The notes under the pieces were generated by a model. It was not told where the DNA came from. It was given only the letters and a program-made list of their open reading frames with translations, and ran no database searches. From Betaproteobacteria bacterium (GTDB lineage: Bacteria; Pseudomonadota; Gammaproteobacteria; Burkholderiales; Burkholderiaceae_D), in contig JABDED010000008.1 in assembly GCA_013287275.1 (NCBI GenBank), positions 1-62,586 on the forward strand: a stretch of 62,586 nucleotides of DNA, written 5' to 3'. The translations under genes and the position numbers were made by a program. This document shows positions 25,073 to 33,070 of the stretch, one piece after another. Positions within the stretch are counted from its first letter, which is position 1. Each line of letters opens with the position of its first letter.

Positions 25073-25516
25073 CTATTTCCTATTGCCGGAAGCCAGCATG
25101 CTTAATCCAAACGGCCCCTCGACACTGAAGCGCGGCCGTGACGGCCACTGCGGCCGGCGATACCATTTGTCGACAAAATTGACCGTCATGCGATCGGGTT
25201 CCTGTTCGCCCGACAGGCTGCTCAATGCGACCTGCAGCGTGGATGCGGAAAATGCCTGGATCACCAGATCCTGGCCCGCCGCCACCTGCAGCTGCTGGCC
25301 GGGGCCAAGTATCGCATCTTCGGCGTTGCCCAGTTGGGTGACCCACAGGGATCCACGGCTGCATTGCAACAGCACTCCGGCATCATGGCAGATCGCCAGT
25401 GCAGAACGCTTTTCCAGCTCCAGCATCGCGCTGAGCCGGACACGCCCGGTGGAGGAAATCACATTCCTGTGAAGAAAGCGAAAAATATGTTTTAGAAGTT
25501 CCATGCCTGTCATTAA
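25073..25516 (-). CDS. DUF2917 domain protein
   Basis: About 147 residues from the ATG at 25516. The frame is open to 25564 and another ATG is at 25504, so the start is uncertain. The central part matches DUF2917: a cupin-like ICHDAGVLLQCSRGSLWVTQ followed by AILGPGQQLQVAAGQDLVIQ. The C-terminal 60 residues are basic and unassigned. Only 4 bp separate its stop from the isomerase start, so it probably leads the same operon. It is divergent from the LysR gene at 25618. Confidence 0.75.
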   Translation of the reverse strand, partial: LMTGMELLKHIFRFLHRNVISSTGRVRLSAMLELEKRSALAICHDAGVLLQCSRGSLWVTQLGNAEDAILGPGQQLQVAAGQDLVIQAFSASTLQVALSSLSGEQEPDRMTVNFVDKWYRRPQWPSRPRFSVEGPFGLSMLASGNRK

Positions 25517-25560
25517 AGACCTAAAATGGGCAATACTCAAACGACTTATTCGCATGTTTC

Positions 25561-25579
25561 GCATTCCATTTTGGAATGC
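25561..25579. promoter_or_regulatory. Perfect palindrome, candidate LysR operator
   Basis: GCATTCCA-TTT-TGGAATGC: 8-bp perfect arms with a 3-bp centre. It contains the T-N11-A spacing typical of LysR recognition sites. It lies between the divergent DUF2917 and LysR genes, 39 bp upstream of the LysR start. Confidence 0.6.
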
Positions 25580-25617
25580 GTAGCTGGGAATATGAAAATC
25601 CAGGAGAATGCCAGAAC

Positions 25618-26535
25618 ATGCCCGATCCTTTAAGCAAGCTGCCGCCGCTGGACCTGGTGCGCGGTTTTGTCGCCGTGGCGCGGCGCATGAGTTTTACCCT
25701 TGCTGCGCAGGACTTGTTCCTGACCCAGTCTGCGGTCAGCCGCCAGGTAAGGAACCTGGAAAATTTCCTGGGCACCGGCCTGGTGATACGCCGGCACAGG
25801 GCGATAGAACTGACCGACGACGGCGTGCGCCTGTTCCGCTGTGCCGACGGCTGGCTGCAGCAATTGGCGGAACTCACCGCCGGCTTGCGCCGCGCCGATG
25901 AAAGGCGTCCCGTCACCATCACCGCCAGCCTGGGTGTGACTTCCCTGTGGCTGGTGCCCAGGCTGGGAGAATTCCAAAGCGCCCATCCCAGCATAGATGT
26001 GCGCGTCGCCGCCAGCAACAAGGTCGCCAACCTGGAACAGGAAGACATAGACCTGGCAATACGCTATTGCCGCGATGCTTCGGCGCCGCCAGGCGCCGTC
26101 CGGCTGTTCGGCGAGACACTGGTGCCGGTCGCGCATCCGTCGCTGAAGATCAACCACATAGAAACCAAAAGCGCATTGGCCAAAAGCATCTTGCTGGATC
26201 TGGATGAGCCGCAGCGCCCCTGGCTGCAGTGGGCGGACTGGCTTGGCGCCAGCCAGCTCGGCAAGGTCAAGCCCAAGGGCGTATTGCGCTTTAACCAGTA
26301 CGACCAGGTGATACAGGCGGCGCTGGCCGGGCACGGCATTGCATTGGGCCGGTTGGCGCTGGTGCAGCCCATGCTGCAGCAGGGGCGGCTGGTGATCGCC
26401 GGCAAACGTAATGCGCAGGTGCATGATTTGGCCTACTGGCTGATCATCCGGCCGGGACAGACGAGGGCGGAAGTGGCCGAGTTCAGCAACTGGATCTTGC
26501 AGGAAGCAGAGCTGGTAAACGCGGCTTTGGCTTAG
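25618..26535 (+). CDS. LysR family regulator, GcvA-like
   Basis: 305 residues from the ATG at 25618, with CAGGAGAA upstream. The N-terminal winged HTH (PPLDLVRGFVAVARRMSFTL, TQSAVSRQVRNLENFLG) is followed by the periplasmic-binding-like effector domain from about residue 90. The RRHRAIELTDDG and VANLEQEDIDLAIRY stretches are those of the GcvA-like subgroup. It probably controls the divergent DUF2917-isomerase-MFS operon through the palindrome at 25561. Confidence 0.92.
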   Translation: MPDPLSKLPPLDLVRGFVAVARRMSFTLAAQDLFLTQSAVSRQVRNLENFLGTGLVIRRHRAIELTDDGVRLFRCADGWLQQLAELTAGLRRADERRPVTITASLGVTSLWLVPRLGEFQSAHPSIDVRVAASNKVANLEQEDIDLAIRYCRDASAPPGAVRLFGETLVPVAHPSLKINHIETKSALAKSILLDLDEPQRPWLQWADWLGASQLGKVKPKGVLRFNQYDQVIQAALAGHGIALGRLALVQPMLQQGRLVIAGKRNAQVHDLAYWLIIRPGQTRAEVAEFSNWILQEAELVNAALA

Positions 26536-26707
26536 CTGCCTTCTGCCTTTGAGAATAGTAAAATTGTCATTTTTTTAATTAAACGTAATGAATTTGCATC
26601 CTGTCATCGCAATTTTGCAACCTGTCGCAAAGCGTTTCCCCCGCCGCCGCCGCTTCGGCATACTGCTTATTCAACAAGCTGGTTCTCGATCAACCTTTAT
26701 TCCGCCC

Positions 26708-27592
26708 ATGATGAAAAATAAAATACACCGTTCACTCTGCGCCCTCGCAACACTGTCGGTCCTCGCCAGCCTGGGAGGCTGTGTGATCATTGCCTCCAAT
26801 GACGACGCCCATATCCGTTCCGCATTCGACATCGGCGGCGGGGTTGTCGGTAACGGCAATGTCGTCAGGGAAGTGCGCCAGCTTGCGGCTGCCGATGCAC
26901 TGGAAGTCAATGGCTCGATTAGCGTGCAAGTCAGCATGGGCCCCGCCAATACGCTGGAAGTGGAGGCCGATTCCAACCTATTGCCCTTGCTGAAAACCGA
27001 AGTGCGCGATGGTGTGCTCAGGATACGCGTGGACGGCAGCGTCAATACCCGCAATCCGATACGCGTCAGGTACACGACGACCGCCTTGCGCGATATCAGC
27101 GTGAACGGCTCGGGCAGCGTGGAGGCGTCGGGCTTGCAAAACGACAGCCTGGCCGTTGCCGTCAATGGGTCTGGCAACGTGCGGCTGGACGGTGCCGGCA
27201 ATAACCTGGACCTGCGTTCGCGCGGCTCCGGCAACATAGATGCTTCTGCCTACAGGGCGGCCCGCGCCAATGTGAAAATGTCGGCCTCCGGCGGTATCAC
27301 GATGGGGCAGGTCAACGGCGTGCAGTTGGCGGCGGACGTAGGCGGCTCCGGTTCCTTGCGGGCCAGCGGCAATGTGCGGCAGTTGACAGCCAATGTGCAC
27401 GGCTCCGGTAGCGCCGACCTCAGGGCTTTGACCGCAGAGTCGGCGGAGCTATACAGTTACGGCTCCGGCAGTATTTCCGCAACGGTGACGCGGGCACTGG
27501 AGGCGCATGCGACTGCGTCCGGCAGCATCAATGTCTACGGGAATCCTCCGCAGAGCAAGATCAGCGGCAGGAATGTGCGTATCGTCGGTTAA
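26708..27592 (+). CDS. Head-GIN domain lipoprotein (DUF2807)
   Basis: 294 residues from the ATG at 26708. A lipoprotein signal ends in the lipobox ASLGGC, and the residues after Cys suggest outer-membrane sorting. The head-GIN fold follows (LEVNGSISVQVSMGPANTLE, LLPLLKTEVRDGVLRIRV) with repeated glycine-serine turns (NGSGSVEASG, NGSGNVRLDG, RGSGNIDASA, GGSGSLRASG, HGSGSADLRA, YGSGSISATV). The frame is open 40 codons upstream from 26588, but that part is not protein-like. It is a diverged paralogue of the gene at 22338. Confidence 0.87.
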   Translation: MMKNKIHRSLCALATLSVLASLGGCVIIASNDDAHIRSAFDIGGGVVGNGNVVREVRQLAAADALEVNGSISVQVSMGPANTLEVEADSNLLPLLKTEVRDGVLRIRVDGSVNTRNPIRVRYTTTALRDISVNGSGSVEASGLQNDSLAVAVNGSGNVRLDGAGNNLDLRSRGSGNIDASAYRAARANVKMSASGGITMGQVNGVQLAADVGGSGSLRASGNVRQLTANVHGSGSADLRALTAESAELYSYGSGSISATVTRALEAHATASGSINVYGNPPQSKISGRNVRIVG

Positions 27593-27688
27593 GGCCGGCC
27601 GGTACTTGTCGGTACTTACCCACAAGAAAATGCACGCTGCCGCTTGCCGGCCGCGTGCATGGGAGTGGCGGCAGGTATCTGGGTTTGC

Positions 27689-29089
27689 CTAAGCCAGTAC
27701 CTTGGCCGGCGTGTCATGCGCATGCTTGGCTGTCCGGTAAGCCAGCCCCGCCGCCAGCAGCAGCAAGATCGCCGACGCGATCAGCGTGCCGTTTACGTTG
27801 TTGCCGCTTGCCTGGTTTGCACCCAGGCTGACCATTGCGCCGTACACCGCTACGCCCATCGCGCCGCCTACTTGCCGCGCCGCGTTCAATACCGCAGAGG
27901 CGGTGCCGGCCATGTCTTTCTGCACACTAGACAGGATGGACGTGGTCATCGCCGGCACCGCCAGGCCCATGCCTGCGGGAATCAGCATCAGGCCGGGCAG
28001 CATCGCGATGAAGCCGGCTTGCGGTCCTATTGCGACGGCCAGCAGTGCATAGCCGCTGCAGCCTATCAGGCCGCCGGCGATCATCGGCACGCGCAAGCCG
28101 TAGCGCGCGGTCACCTTGCCGCTGGCAATATTCGAAAAAATGAAGGTGCCGGTCAGCGGCAGGAAAGCCAGGCCCGCTTCCATCACGGAATAGCCGCGTA
28201 TTTTCTGGAAGTAAAAACTCAGTACAAAGATCACGCCATAGTAGGCAAAATTCACCAGCACGCCAAACAGCACCGCGCCTGAAAAAGCCGCCTGGCGGAA
28301 TAATTGCAGCGGCAACATGGGCGACTCCACTTTTTTCTCTACCAACAGGAACAGGCCGCCGGCCACCAGCGCCAGCGCAAAGCCGCCCAGCACCAGCGGA
28401 TGCGACAGGCCCAGCCCTTGCACCTCAATCACCGCACCGATAAAGCCGGTGAGGGCGGCGATCGCCAGCAACTGCCCGGCGATGTCGAACGACCTGCCGT
28501 GTTCGGCGCGCGGGATATGGGGTACGCTGACCCAGGTTAGCCAGAAGCCCAGTACGCAGATAGGAATATTGACCCAGAAAATGCTGCGCCAGCCGCCTAT
28601 CGACAACAGCAGGCCACCGATCACCGGGCCGGCGGCAATCGATACGCCGCCCGCTGCGGTCCATAAGGCGATGGATTTGGCCAGTTGTTTCTTGTCGTGC
28701 GCATAGCTGTAGTTCAGGATGGACAGCGAGCTGGGCACCAGCAGCGCCGCTCCGATTCCCTGGACGGCACGGGCGATATTCAGCACGCCGCTGCTGGGCG
28801 CCAGGCCGCAGGCAATGGATGCCGCCAGGAACAGGAAGAAGCCCGCCAGGAAAACCTTCTTGGGGCCGAACTTGTCGCCCAGCACGCCCGCCGACAGTAA
28901 AAATACCGCAAAACCCAGCGTATACGCGTCCACCACCCATTGTAGTTCGCTGAGCGCAGCGCCCAGTTCCATGCCTATCCTGGGCAGGGCGACGTTGACG
29001 ATAGTGACGTCCAGCTGGACGATGATGAAGGCAAAGCTGCTGGCGAGCAACACCCAGATAGCCAGCGGTTTGGTTGGCAAATTACTCAT
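27689..29089 (-). CDS. DHA2-type MFS drug efflux transporter
   Basis: 466 residues from the ATG at 29089 (AGGA 7 nt upstream). About 14 helices, with motif D1 in helix 1 (FIIVQLDVTIVNVALPRIG), LQWVVDAYTLGFAVFLLSAG in helix 2 and the GDKFGPKKVFLAG loop. This is the EmrB/QacA family. It should export hydrophobic toxicants by proton antiport, here without an adjacent EmrA-type adaptor. It is divergent from a LysR gene; a 15-bp palindrome lies between them. Confidence 0.9.
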   Translation of the reverse strand: MSNLPTKPLAIWVLLASSFAFIIVQLDVTIVNVALPRIGMELGAALSELQWVVDAYTLGFAVFLLSAGVLGDKFGPKKVFLAGFFLFLAASIACGLAPSSGVLNIARAVQGIGAALLVPSSLSILNYSYAHDKKQLAKSIALWTAAGGVSIAAGPVIGGLLLSIGGWRSIFWVNIPICVLGFWLTWVSVPHIPRAEHGRSFDIAGQLLAIAALTGFIGAVIEVQGLGLSHPLVLGGFALALVAGGLFLLVEKKVESPMLPLQLFRQAAFSGAVLFGVLVNFAYYGVIFVLSFYFQKIRGYSVMEAGLAFLPLTGTFIFSNIASGKVTARYGLRVPMIAGGLIGCSGYALLAVAIGPQAGFIAMLPGLMLIPAGMGLAVPAMTTSILSSVQKDMAGTASAVLNAARQVGGAMGVAVYGAMVSLGANQASGNNVNGTLIASAILLLLAAGLAYRTAKHAHDTPAKVLA

Positions 29090-29138
29090 GGCTAATCCTG
29101 TTTCATATTCAGTCCAGTCATCATAAAACACTACACAT

Positions 29139-29153
29139 ATCATTAATAATGAT
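29139..29153. promoter_or_regulatory. 15-bp perfect palindrome, candidate LysR operator
   Basis: ATCATTA-A-TAATGAT lies midway between the divergent MFS (start 29089) and LysR (start 29198) genes. A further partial repeat (TTAATAATGA) follows directly. Confidence 0.55.
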
Positions 29154-29197
29154 TAATAATGAAGATATGTATCTCATTTAAAGAATTGAGGATGACT

Positions 29198-30058
29198 ATG
29201 GATCTCTCCGTCTTGCGCATTTTCAAGGCTGTGGCCGAAGAGGGCAGCGTCACCAAGGCCGCCGCGCGTACCCACAGGGTACAGTCAAATGTGTCTTCCC
29301 GCCTGGCGCAGTTGGAACAGAGCCTGGGAGTGCCGCTATTCCACCGCTCCGGGCGCAACCTGGTCATCACGGTCGAAGGCAGCAAGCTGCTGGAGTACAC
29401 GGACCGGCTGCTGCAACTGGCGGATGAAGCGCAGACAGCAGTACGCGGCAGCGACAAGCCGGCCGGCAAGCTGCGCATAGGTGCGATGGAAACCACCGCG
29501 GCGGCGCGCCTGCCCAGGGTGCTGGCGGCCTTCCACCGGCAGTATCCCGATGTGGACCTGCTGCTGGATACCGGCACTACCGATTACATGGTGCAGGAAG
29601 TGTTGAACCACAGGCTGGATATCGCGCTGATCGCCGCCCCGTTCTTCCACGCGGACATATTGCAGGCCAAGGTATTTGAAGAGGAACTGGTGCTGCTGAC
29701 CGATCATGCGCACGGGACATTGGCGTCGGCGCATGACCTGCAAAAAAAGACGCTACTGGTATTTAAAACCGGTTGCTCGTACCGTCGCCGGTTGGAGAGG
29801 TGGTTTGCCGACGCCGGCTGCACGCCTTTGCGGACGCTGGAATTCGGCACCTTTGAAGCGATCCTGGGCTGCGTGGCTGCCGGTATGGGCGTGGCACTGA
29901 TGCCCAGGGCGGTGATGCAGCAGCGCGGCCTGGGCGGCAGCATACAAATCCACGCCATGCCAGCCGACATCGCAAAAGTGGAAACCCTGATCATATGGCG
30001 CAAGGAAGTGACGCATCATCCGGCGCGGCGGGCGTTTGCTGCAGCCCTTGCGCTATAG
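29198..30058 (+). CDS. LysR family regulator
   Basis: 286 residues from the ATG at 29198, with GAGG 6 nt upstream; ATGs at 29159 and 29192 are less likely. The HTH is LRIFKAVAEEGSVTKAAART plus QSNVSSRLAQLEQSLGVPLF. The effector-binding domain starts at about residue 88 (GKLRIGAMETTAAARLP). It is probably a regulator of the divergent DHA2 transporter. Confidence 0.92.
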   Translation: MDLSVLRIFKAVAEEGSVTKAAARTHRVQSNVSSRLAQLEQSLGVPLFHRSGRNLVITVEGSKLLEYTDRLLQLADEAQTAVRGSDKPAGKLRIGAMETTAAARLPRVLAAFHRQYPDVDLLLDTGTTDYMVQEVLNHRLDIALIAAPFFHADILQAKVFEEELVLLTDHAHGTLASAHDLQKKTLLVFKTGCSYRRRLERWFADAGCTPLRTLEFGTFEAILGCVAAGMGVALMPRAVMQQRGLGGSIQIHAMPADIAKVETLIIWRKEVTHHPARRAFAAALAL

Positions 30059-30070
30059 CAGCCGAAATTT

Positions 30071-30134
30071 GCAGCCTGGATGGAGCACTTCCCGGGTGGG
30101 CTCACCGTATTACGCTGCGCTCCATACGGGCTAC
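30071..30134. repeat. REP/BIME-like inverted repeat pair
   Basis: GCAGCCTGGATGGAGC (30071-30086) is followed by the inverse GCTGCGCTCCATACGGGCTAC (30114-30134). The same core, GTAGCCTGGATGGAGCGCAG, recurs at 58451. The arrangement, a pair of inverted REP units between genes, is that of a bacterial interspersed mosaic element. Confidence 0.65.
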
Positions 30135-30157
30135 TTTTCCTTGTTTTTTGGGGCTGA

Positions 30158-31066
30158 TTAGCGTCTCAGCTGCTGCATCAAAAATTCCACAAAGCTGCGC
30201 ACCCGCATCGCTTGCCGCCCCGGCGGATACAGCAAGGTGAAAGGGCGCGAGTTGCCGCCGTAGGCGGCAAGCACTTCCACCAGGTCGCCGCGTTGCAGAT
30301 CCGGTTCGACGATGAAACGGTAGGTCTGGAACAAGCCGGCGCCGTTGCGTGCCAGCGTGACGCCGCCGAGCACGTCGCCGGCCGTCAGATAACCGCCGCC
30401 GGTGGGCAATTCCACACTTCGTTGCTGGTCCTTGAACAGCCATGGGATAGTACGGCCGCTGCTGGGCAGTTCAAACTGTATGCAGTCATGCTTTTCCAGG
30501 TCTTGCGGCGATTTAGGCGTGCCGGCACGCTTCAGGTAGGCCCTGGTTGCCACGACCACCAGTTCCGCATCTTCCAGCTTGCGCGAGATCAGGTTGGAGT
30601 CAACCGGCAAAGCGCCGCGTATCGCCAGGTCATAGCCTTCTTCGGCAAAATCGATATTGCGGTTGCTGATATGCACTTCCACCTTCACCTGCGGATACTG
30701 CTTGCGGAATGCAGGCAGCAGCGGCAGCACGCGATAATGCGCATACGGCGTCGGCATGCTGATGCGCAGCGTGCCGGAGGGGGCCGCCTGCTTGCCGGTG
30801 ACTTCACGTTCGGCATCCACCAGCTGGGTCAGCGCCTGCCGGCTTTGTTCAAAGTAAATGCGGCCGCCTTCGGTCAGCCTGATCTGCCGCGTGGTGCGCA
30901 CAAACAGGCGCACTCCCAGCCTTTCTTCCAGCCTTGAAACGGAGCGGCTCACCGCTGCAGGCGTCACGCTGGCAGCAGCCGCGGCAGCCGTGAAGCTGCC
31001 CAGCTCGGCGGCCAGGCAAAACAGCTCTATGCTGCCCAGCATCAGATCGTCGAATTGTCTCTGCAT
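30158..31066 (-). CDS. LysR family regulator, CrgA-like
   Basis: 302 residues. The HTH is FCLAAELGSFTAAAAAASVT and PAAVSRSVSRLEERLGVRLF. The effector domain begins at about residue 95 (SGTLRISMPTPYAHYRVLPL) with YDLAIRGALPVDSNLISRKL, typical of the CrgA-type branch. It is divergent from the SDR operon starting at 31267. A near-perfect dyad at 31105-31124 sits in the shared promoter region. Confidence 0.92.
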   Translation of the reverse strand: MQRQFDDLMLGSIELFCLAAELGSFTAAAAAASVTPAAVSRSVSRLEERLGVRLFVRTTRQIRLTEGGRIYFEQSRQALTQLVDAEREVTGKQAAPSGTLRISMPTPYAHYRVLPLLPAFRKQYPQVKVEVHISNRNIDFAEEGYDLAIRGALPVDSNLISRKLEDAELVVVATRAYLKRAGTPKSPQDLEKHDCIQFELPSSGRTIPWLFKDQQRSVELPTGGGYLTAGDVLGGVTLARNGAGLFQTYRFIVEPDLQRGDLVEVLAAYGGNSRPFTLLYPPGRQAMRVRSFVEFLMQQLRR

Positions 31067-31104
31067 GGACGGACTCCAGAAAATCCGGATTTTAAATTAA
31101 TTCA

Positions 31105-31124
31105 TTACATGATGTATCAAGTAA
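31105..31124. promoter_or_regulatory. Dyad in the LysR/SDR intergenic region
   Basis: TTACATGAT-GT-ATCAAGTAA has 9-bp arms with one mismatch. It lies 38 bp upstream of the LysR start and 142 bp upstream of the SDR start, a usual place for LysR autoregulation. Confidence 0.5.
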
Positions 31125-31266
31125 TTTGTAAAAAACTGTATTTATCTACAAATAGAGCATCAGTATAGTGCTTCACATGGCGGAAGCAACACAGCGTCCT
31201 TTTTCCCGCACGCAGATCCAGACGACGCTCCCTTAGTTTTCTCGAAATTTTTTTAGGAAGATCAAA

Positions 31267-32004
31267 ATGAAATCCGATAACAAAACAGTAGTCATCACCG
31301 GCGCTTCCAGCGGCATAGGCTTTGCCCTGGCGCAGGCTTACCTGCAGCGCGGCTATAACGTGGCCGGCAATGCGCGTACCCTGGAGCGCCTGCAGGCAGC
31401 AGCAGAAAAGCTGGGCAAACCCGAAAATTTTCTGCTGGTGGAAGGCGACATTGCCAAGGCAGAGACAGCGAAGAAACTGTTTGAACGCGCGATCGCCGCA
31501 TTCGGCAAGGTGGATATCCTGATCAACAATGCCGGCGTCTTTATCGCCAAGCCTTTCACCACCTATACGGAAGAAGACCTGGACAGCCTGATGGATACCA
31601 ACCTGCGCGGTTTTTTCTTTATCAGCCAGCAGGCGGCGGCCCATATGACTGCCAACAGGCAGGGCCATATCGTCAACATCACCGCCAGCCTCGGGTCGCA
31701 ACCGAACGTCAACGTGCCTGCGCTGTTGCCTGTCCTGGTCAAGGGCGGCCTGAACCAGGCGACCAAGGCGCTGGCGCTGGAACTGGCATCCAGTAACGTC
31801 AAGGTGAATGCCGTGGCGCCGGGCATTATCGATACGCCCTTGCATACGCCGGAAATGCATGATTTCCTGAAGGCGCAGCAACCGCTGGGCCGCATCGGTG
31901 AAACGAAGGACGTCGTGGATGCAGTACTGTACCTGACGGACTCGTCGTTCACGACCGGCGCTATCTTGACTGTGGACGGCGGTGCTACCTCGGGAAAATG
32001 GTAA
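31267..32004 (+). CDS. SDR family oxidoreductase lacking the canonical Tyr
   Basis: 245 residues. The cofactor loop TGASSGIGFALAQ and the NNAG motif (ILINNAGVF) are intact. The catalytic Ser is in NITASLGSQ. The normal YxxxK is replaced by PVLVKGGLNQ: the Lys remains, but the Tyr position is Pro. C-terminal NAVAPGIIDTPLH and ILTVDGGATSGKW are standard. An SDR subgroup with this K-GGL pattern exists; its chemistry is not established to my knowledge. It is first in a probable operon with the tautomerase, DsbA-like and hydrolase genes. Confidence 0.88.
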   Translation: MKSDNKTVVITGASSGIGFALAQAYLQRGYNVAGNARTLERLQAAAEKLGKPENFLLVEGDIAKAETAKKLFERAIAAFGKVDILINNAGVFIAKPFTTYTEEDLDSLMDTNLRGFFFISQQAAAHMTANRQGHIVNITASLGSQPNVNVPALLPVLVKGGLNQATKALALELASSNVKVNAVAPGIIDTPLHTPEMHDFLKAQQPLGRIGETKDVVDAVLYLTDSSFTTGAILTVDGGATSGKW

Positions 32005-32048
32005 GCCGCCTTGATTCAAATCCCATCACTTCACTTTAGGGAATCATC

Positions 32049-32261
32049 ATGCCATTTATCAATATACAAATCACCCGCGATGGCGCGACAAGGGAACAAA
32101 AAGCCGAGCTGATCAAGGGCGCAACCGACCTGCTCGTCAGGGTGCTCGACAAGAACCCGGCGACTACCTTCGTCATCATCGACGAGGTGGATACCGATAA
32201 CTGGGGCGTGGCCGGACAAAGCACTACGGTGCTGCGGGCGAAAGAAAAAGCGGAGAAATAA
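32049..32261 (+). CDS. 4-oxalocrotonate tautomerase family protein
   Basis: 70 residues, the normal length of a small tautomerase. The N-terminus is MPFINIQITRDG, so Met removal exposes the catalytic Pro1. REQKAELIKGATDLLVRVL and NPATTFVIIDEVDTDNWGVA complete the beta-alpha-beta fold of the 4-OT superfamily, which normally forms hexamers. It lies 44 bp after the SDR gene. The aromatic-catabolism substrate of the family cannot be assumed here. Confidence 0.9.
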   Translation: MPFINIQITRDGATREQKAELIKGATDLLVRVLDKNPATTFVIIDEVDTDNWGVAGQSTTVLRAKEKAEK

Positions 32262-32351
32262 GAAATGGCGGCGGACGCACTGATGTTACGGTGCGTTCGC
32301 ATGCGCCGAGTTCTTCCTAATTTTCTTTCCATTCTTATCTGAAAGATCGTC

Positions 32352-33023
32352 ATGAACCTGATTTACGTCGCTGATCCCATGTGCTCTTGGTGCTATGGCT
32401 TCAGCAAGGAATTGTCTGCGCTTGCCGCGAAGTTTCCTCGTTTGCCTGTCCAGATAGTCGTTGGCGGTGTGCGCGCCGGCGCCACCGACGTGCTGGATGA
32501 GGCCGGAAAACGCTTCCGGCTGCAACACTGGACGCGGGTCGCCAATATCAGCGGCCTGCCTTTTGATCGCGAAGCTTTTCACGCCCGGGAAAATTTTGTG
32601 TATGACACCGAACCGGTATGCCGGGCAGTGGTGACCGCCAGGACACTGGCGCCGGCAGCGGACTTGCTGGCTGTCTTCCGCGCCTTGCAGCATGCATTCT
32701 ATGCGGATGCGCTGGACACTACCGACGGTAGCGTATTGGCCGGTATTGCTTCTGCTGCGCTGGCAGACCTGGGATATGTCGTCGACGCTGAGACCTTTCA
32801 TGCGGCGTGGTCGACACCGGAGATGATTGCCGAAACCCGCAAGGATTTCATGCAGGCCAGATCCTGGGGTGTGAATAGTTTTCCTGCCCTGTTCGTCGCC
32901 AAAGACGGCAAGCTGCATGGCGTTACCGCCGGCTATGCCGGCATCGAGGTATTGGAGCGGCAGGTGAATGCGATACTGGGAACAGGGATATCTGCAGCTG
33001 TCGCGGACTTGGCGTCGGCCTGA
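32352..33023 (+). CDS. DsbA family thioredoxin-like protein
   Basis: 223 residues without a signal peptide. MNLIYVADPMCSWCYGFSKE carries a CxxC motif (CSWC) at residues 11-14, and NSFPALFVAKDGK gives the cis-Pro loop. Such cytosolic DsbA-like proteins (FrnE/HCCA-isomerase relatives) are thiol oxidoreductases of undefined substrate. It lies 90 bp after the tautomerase gene on the same strand. Confidence 0.88.
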   Translation: MNLIYVADPMCSWCYGFSKELSALAAKFPRLPVQIVVGGVRAGATDVLDEAGKRFRLQHWTRVANISGLPFDREAFHARENFVYDTEPVCRAVVTARTLAPAADLLAVFRALQHAFYADALDTTDGSVLAGIASAALADLGYVVDAETFHAAWSTPEMIAETRKDFMQARSWGVNSFPALFVAKDGKLHGVTAGYAGIEVLERQVNAILGTGISAAVADLASA

Positions 33024-33070
33024 AAAGCTTGTATGGTAATACCTCATTTTTCACACAATTGGGAATAAGC

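Noticed and set aside
25165..25180. TGTCGACA resembling the ECF42 -35 element
   Set aside because: Inside a coding region, no CGTCGTA at 17 bp, and it is a simple palindrome.
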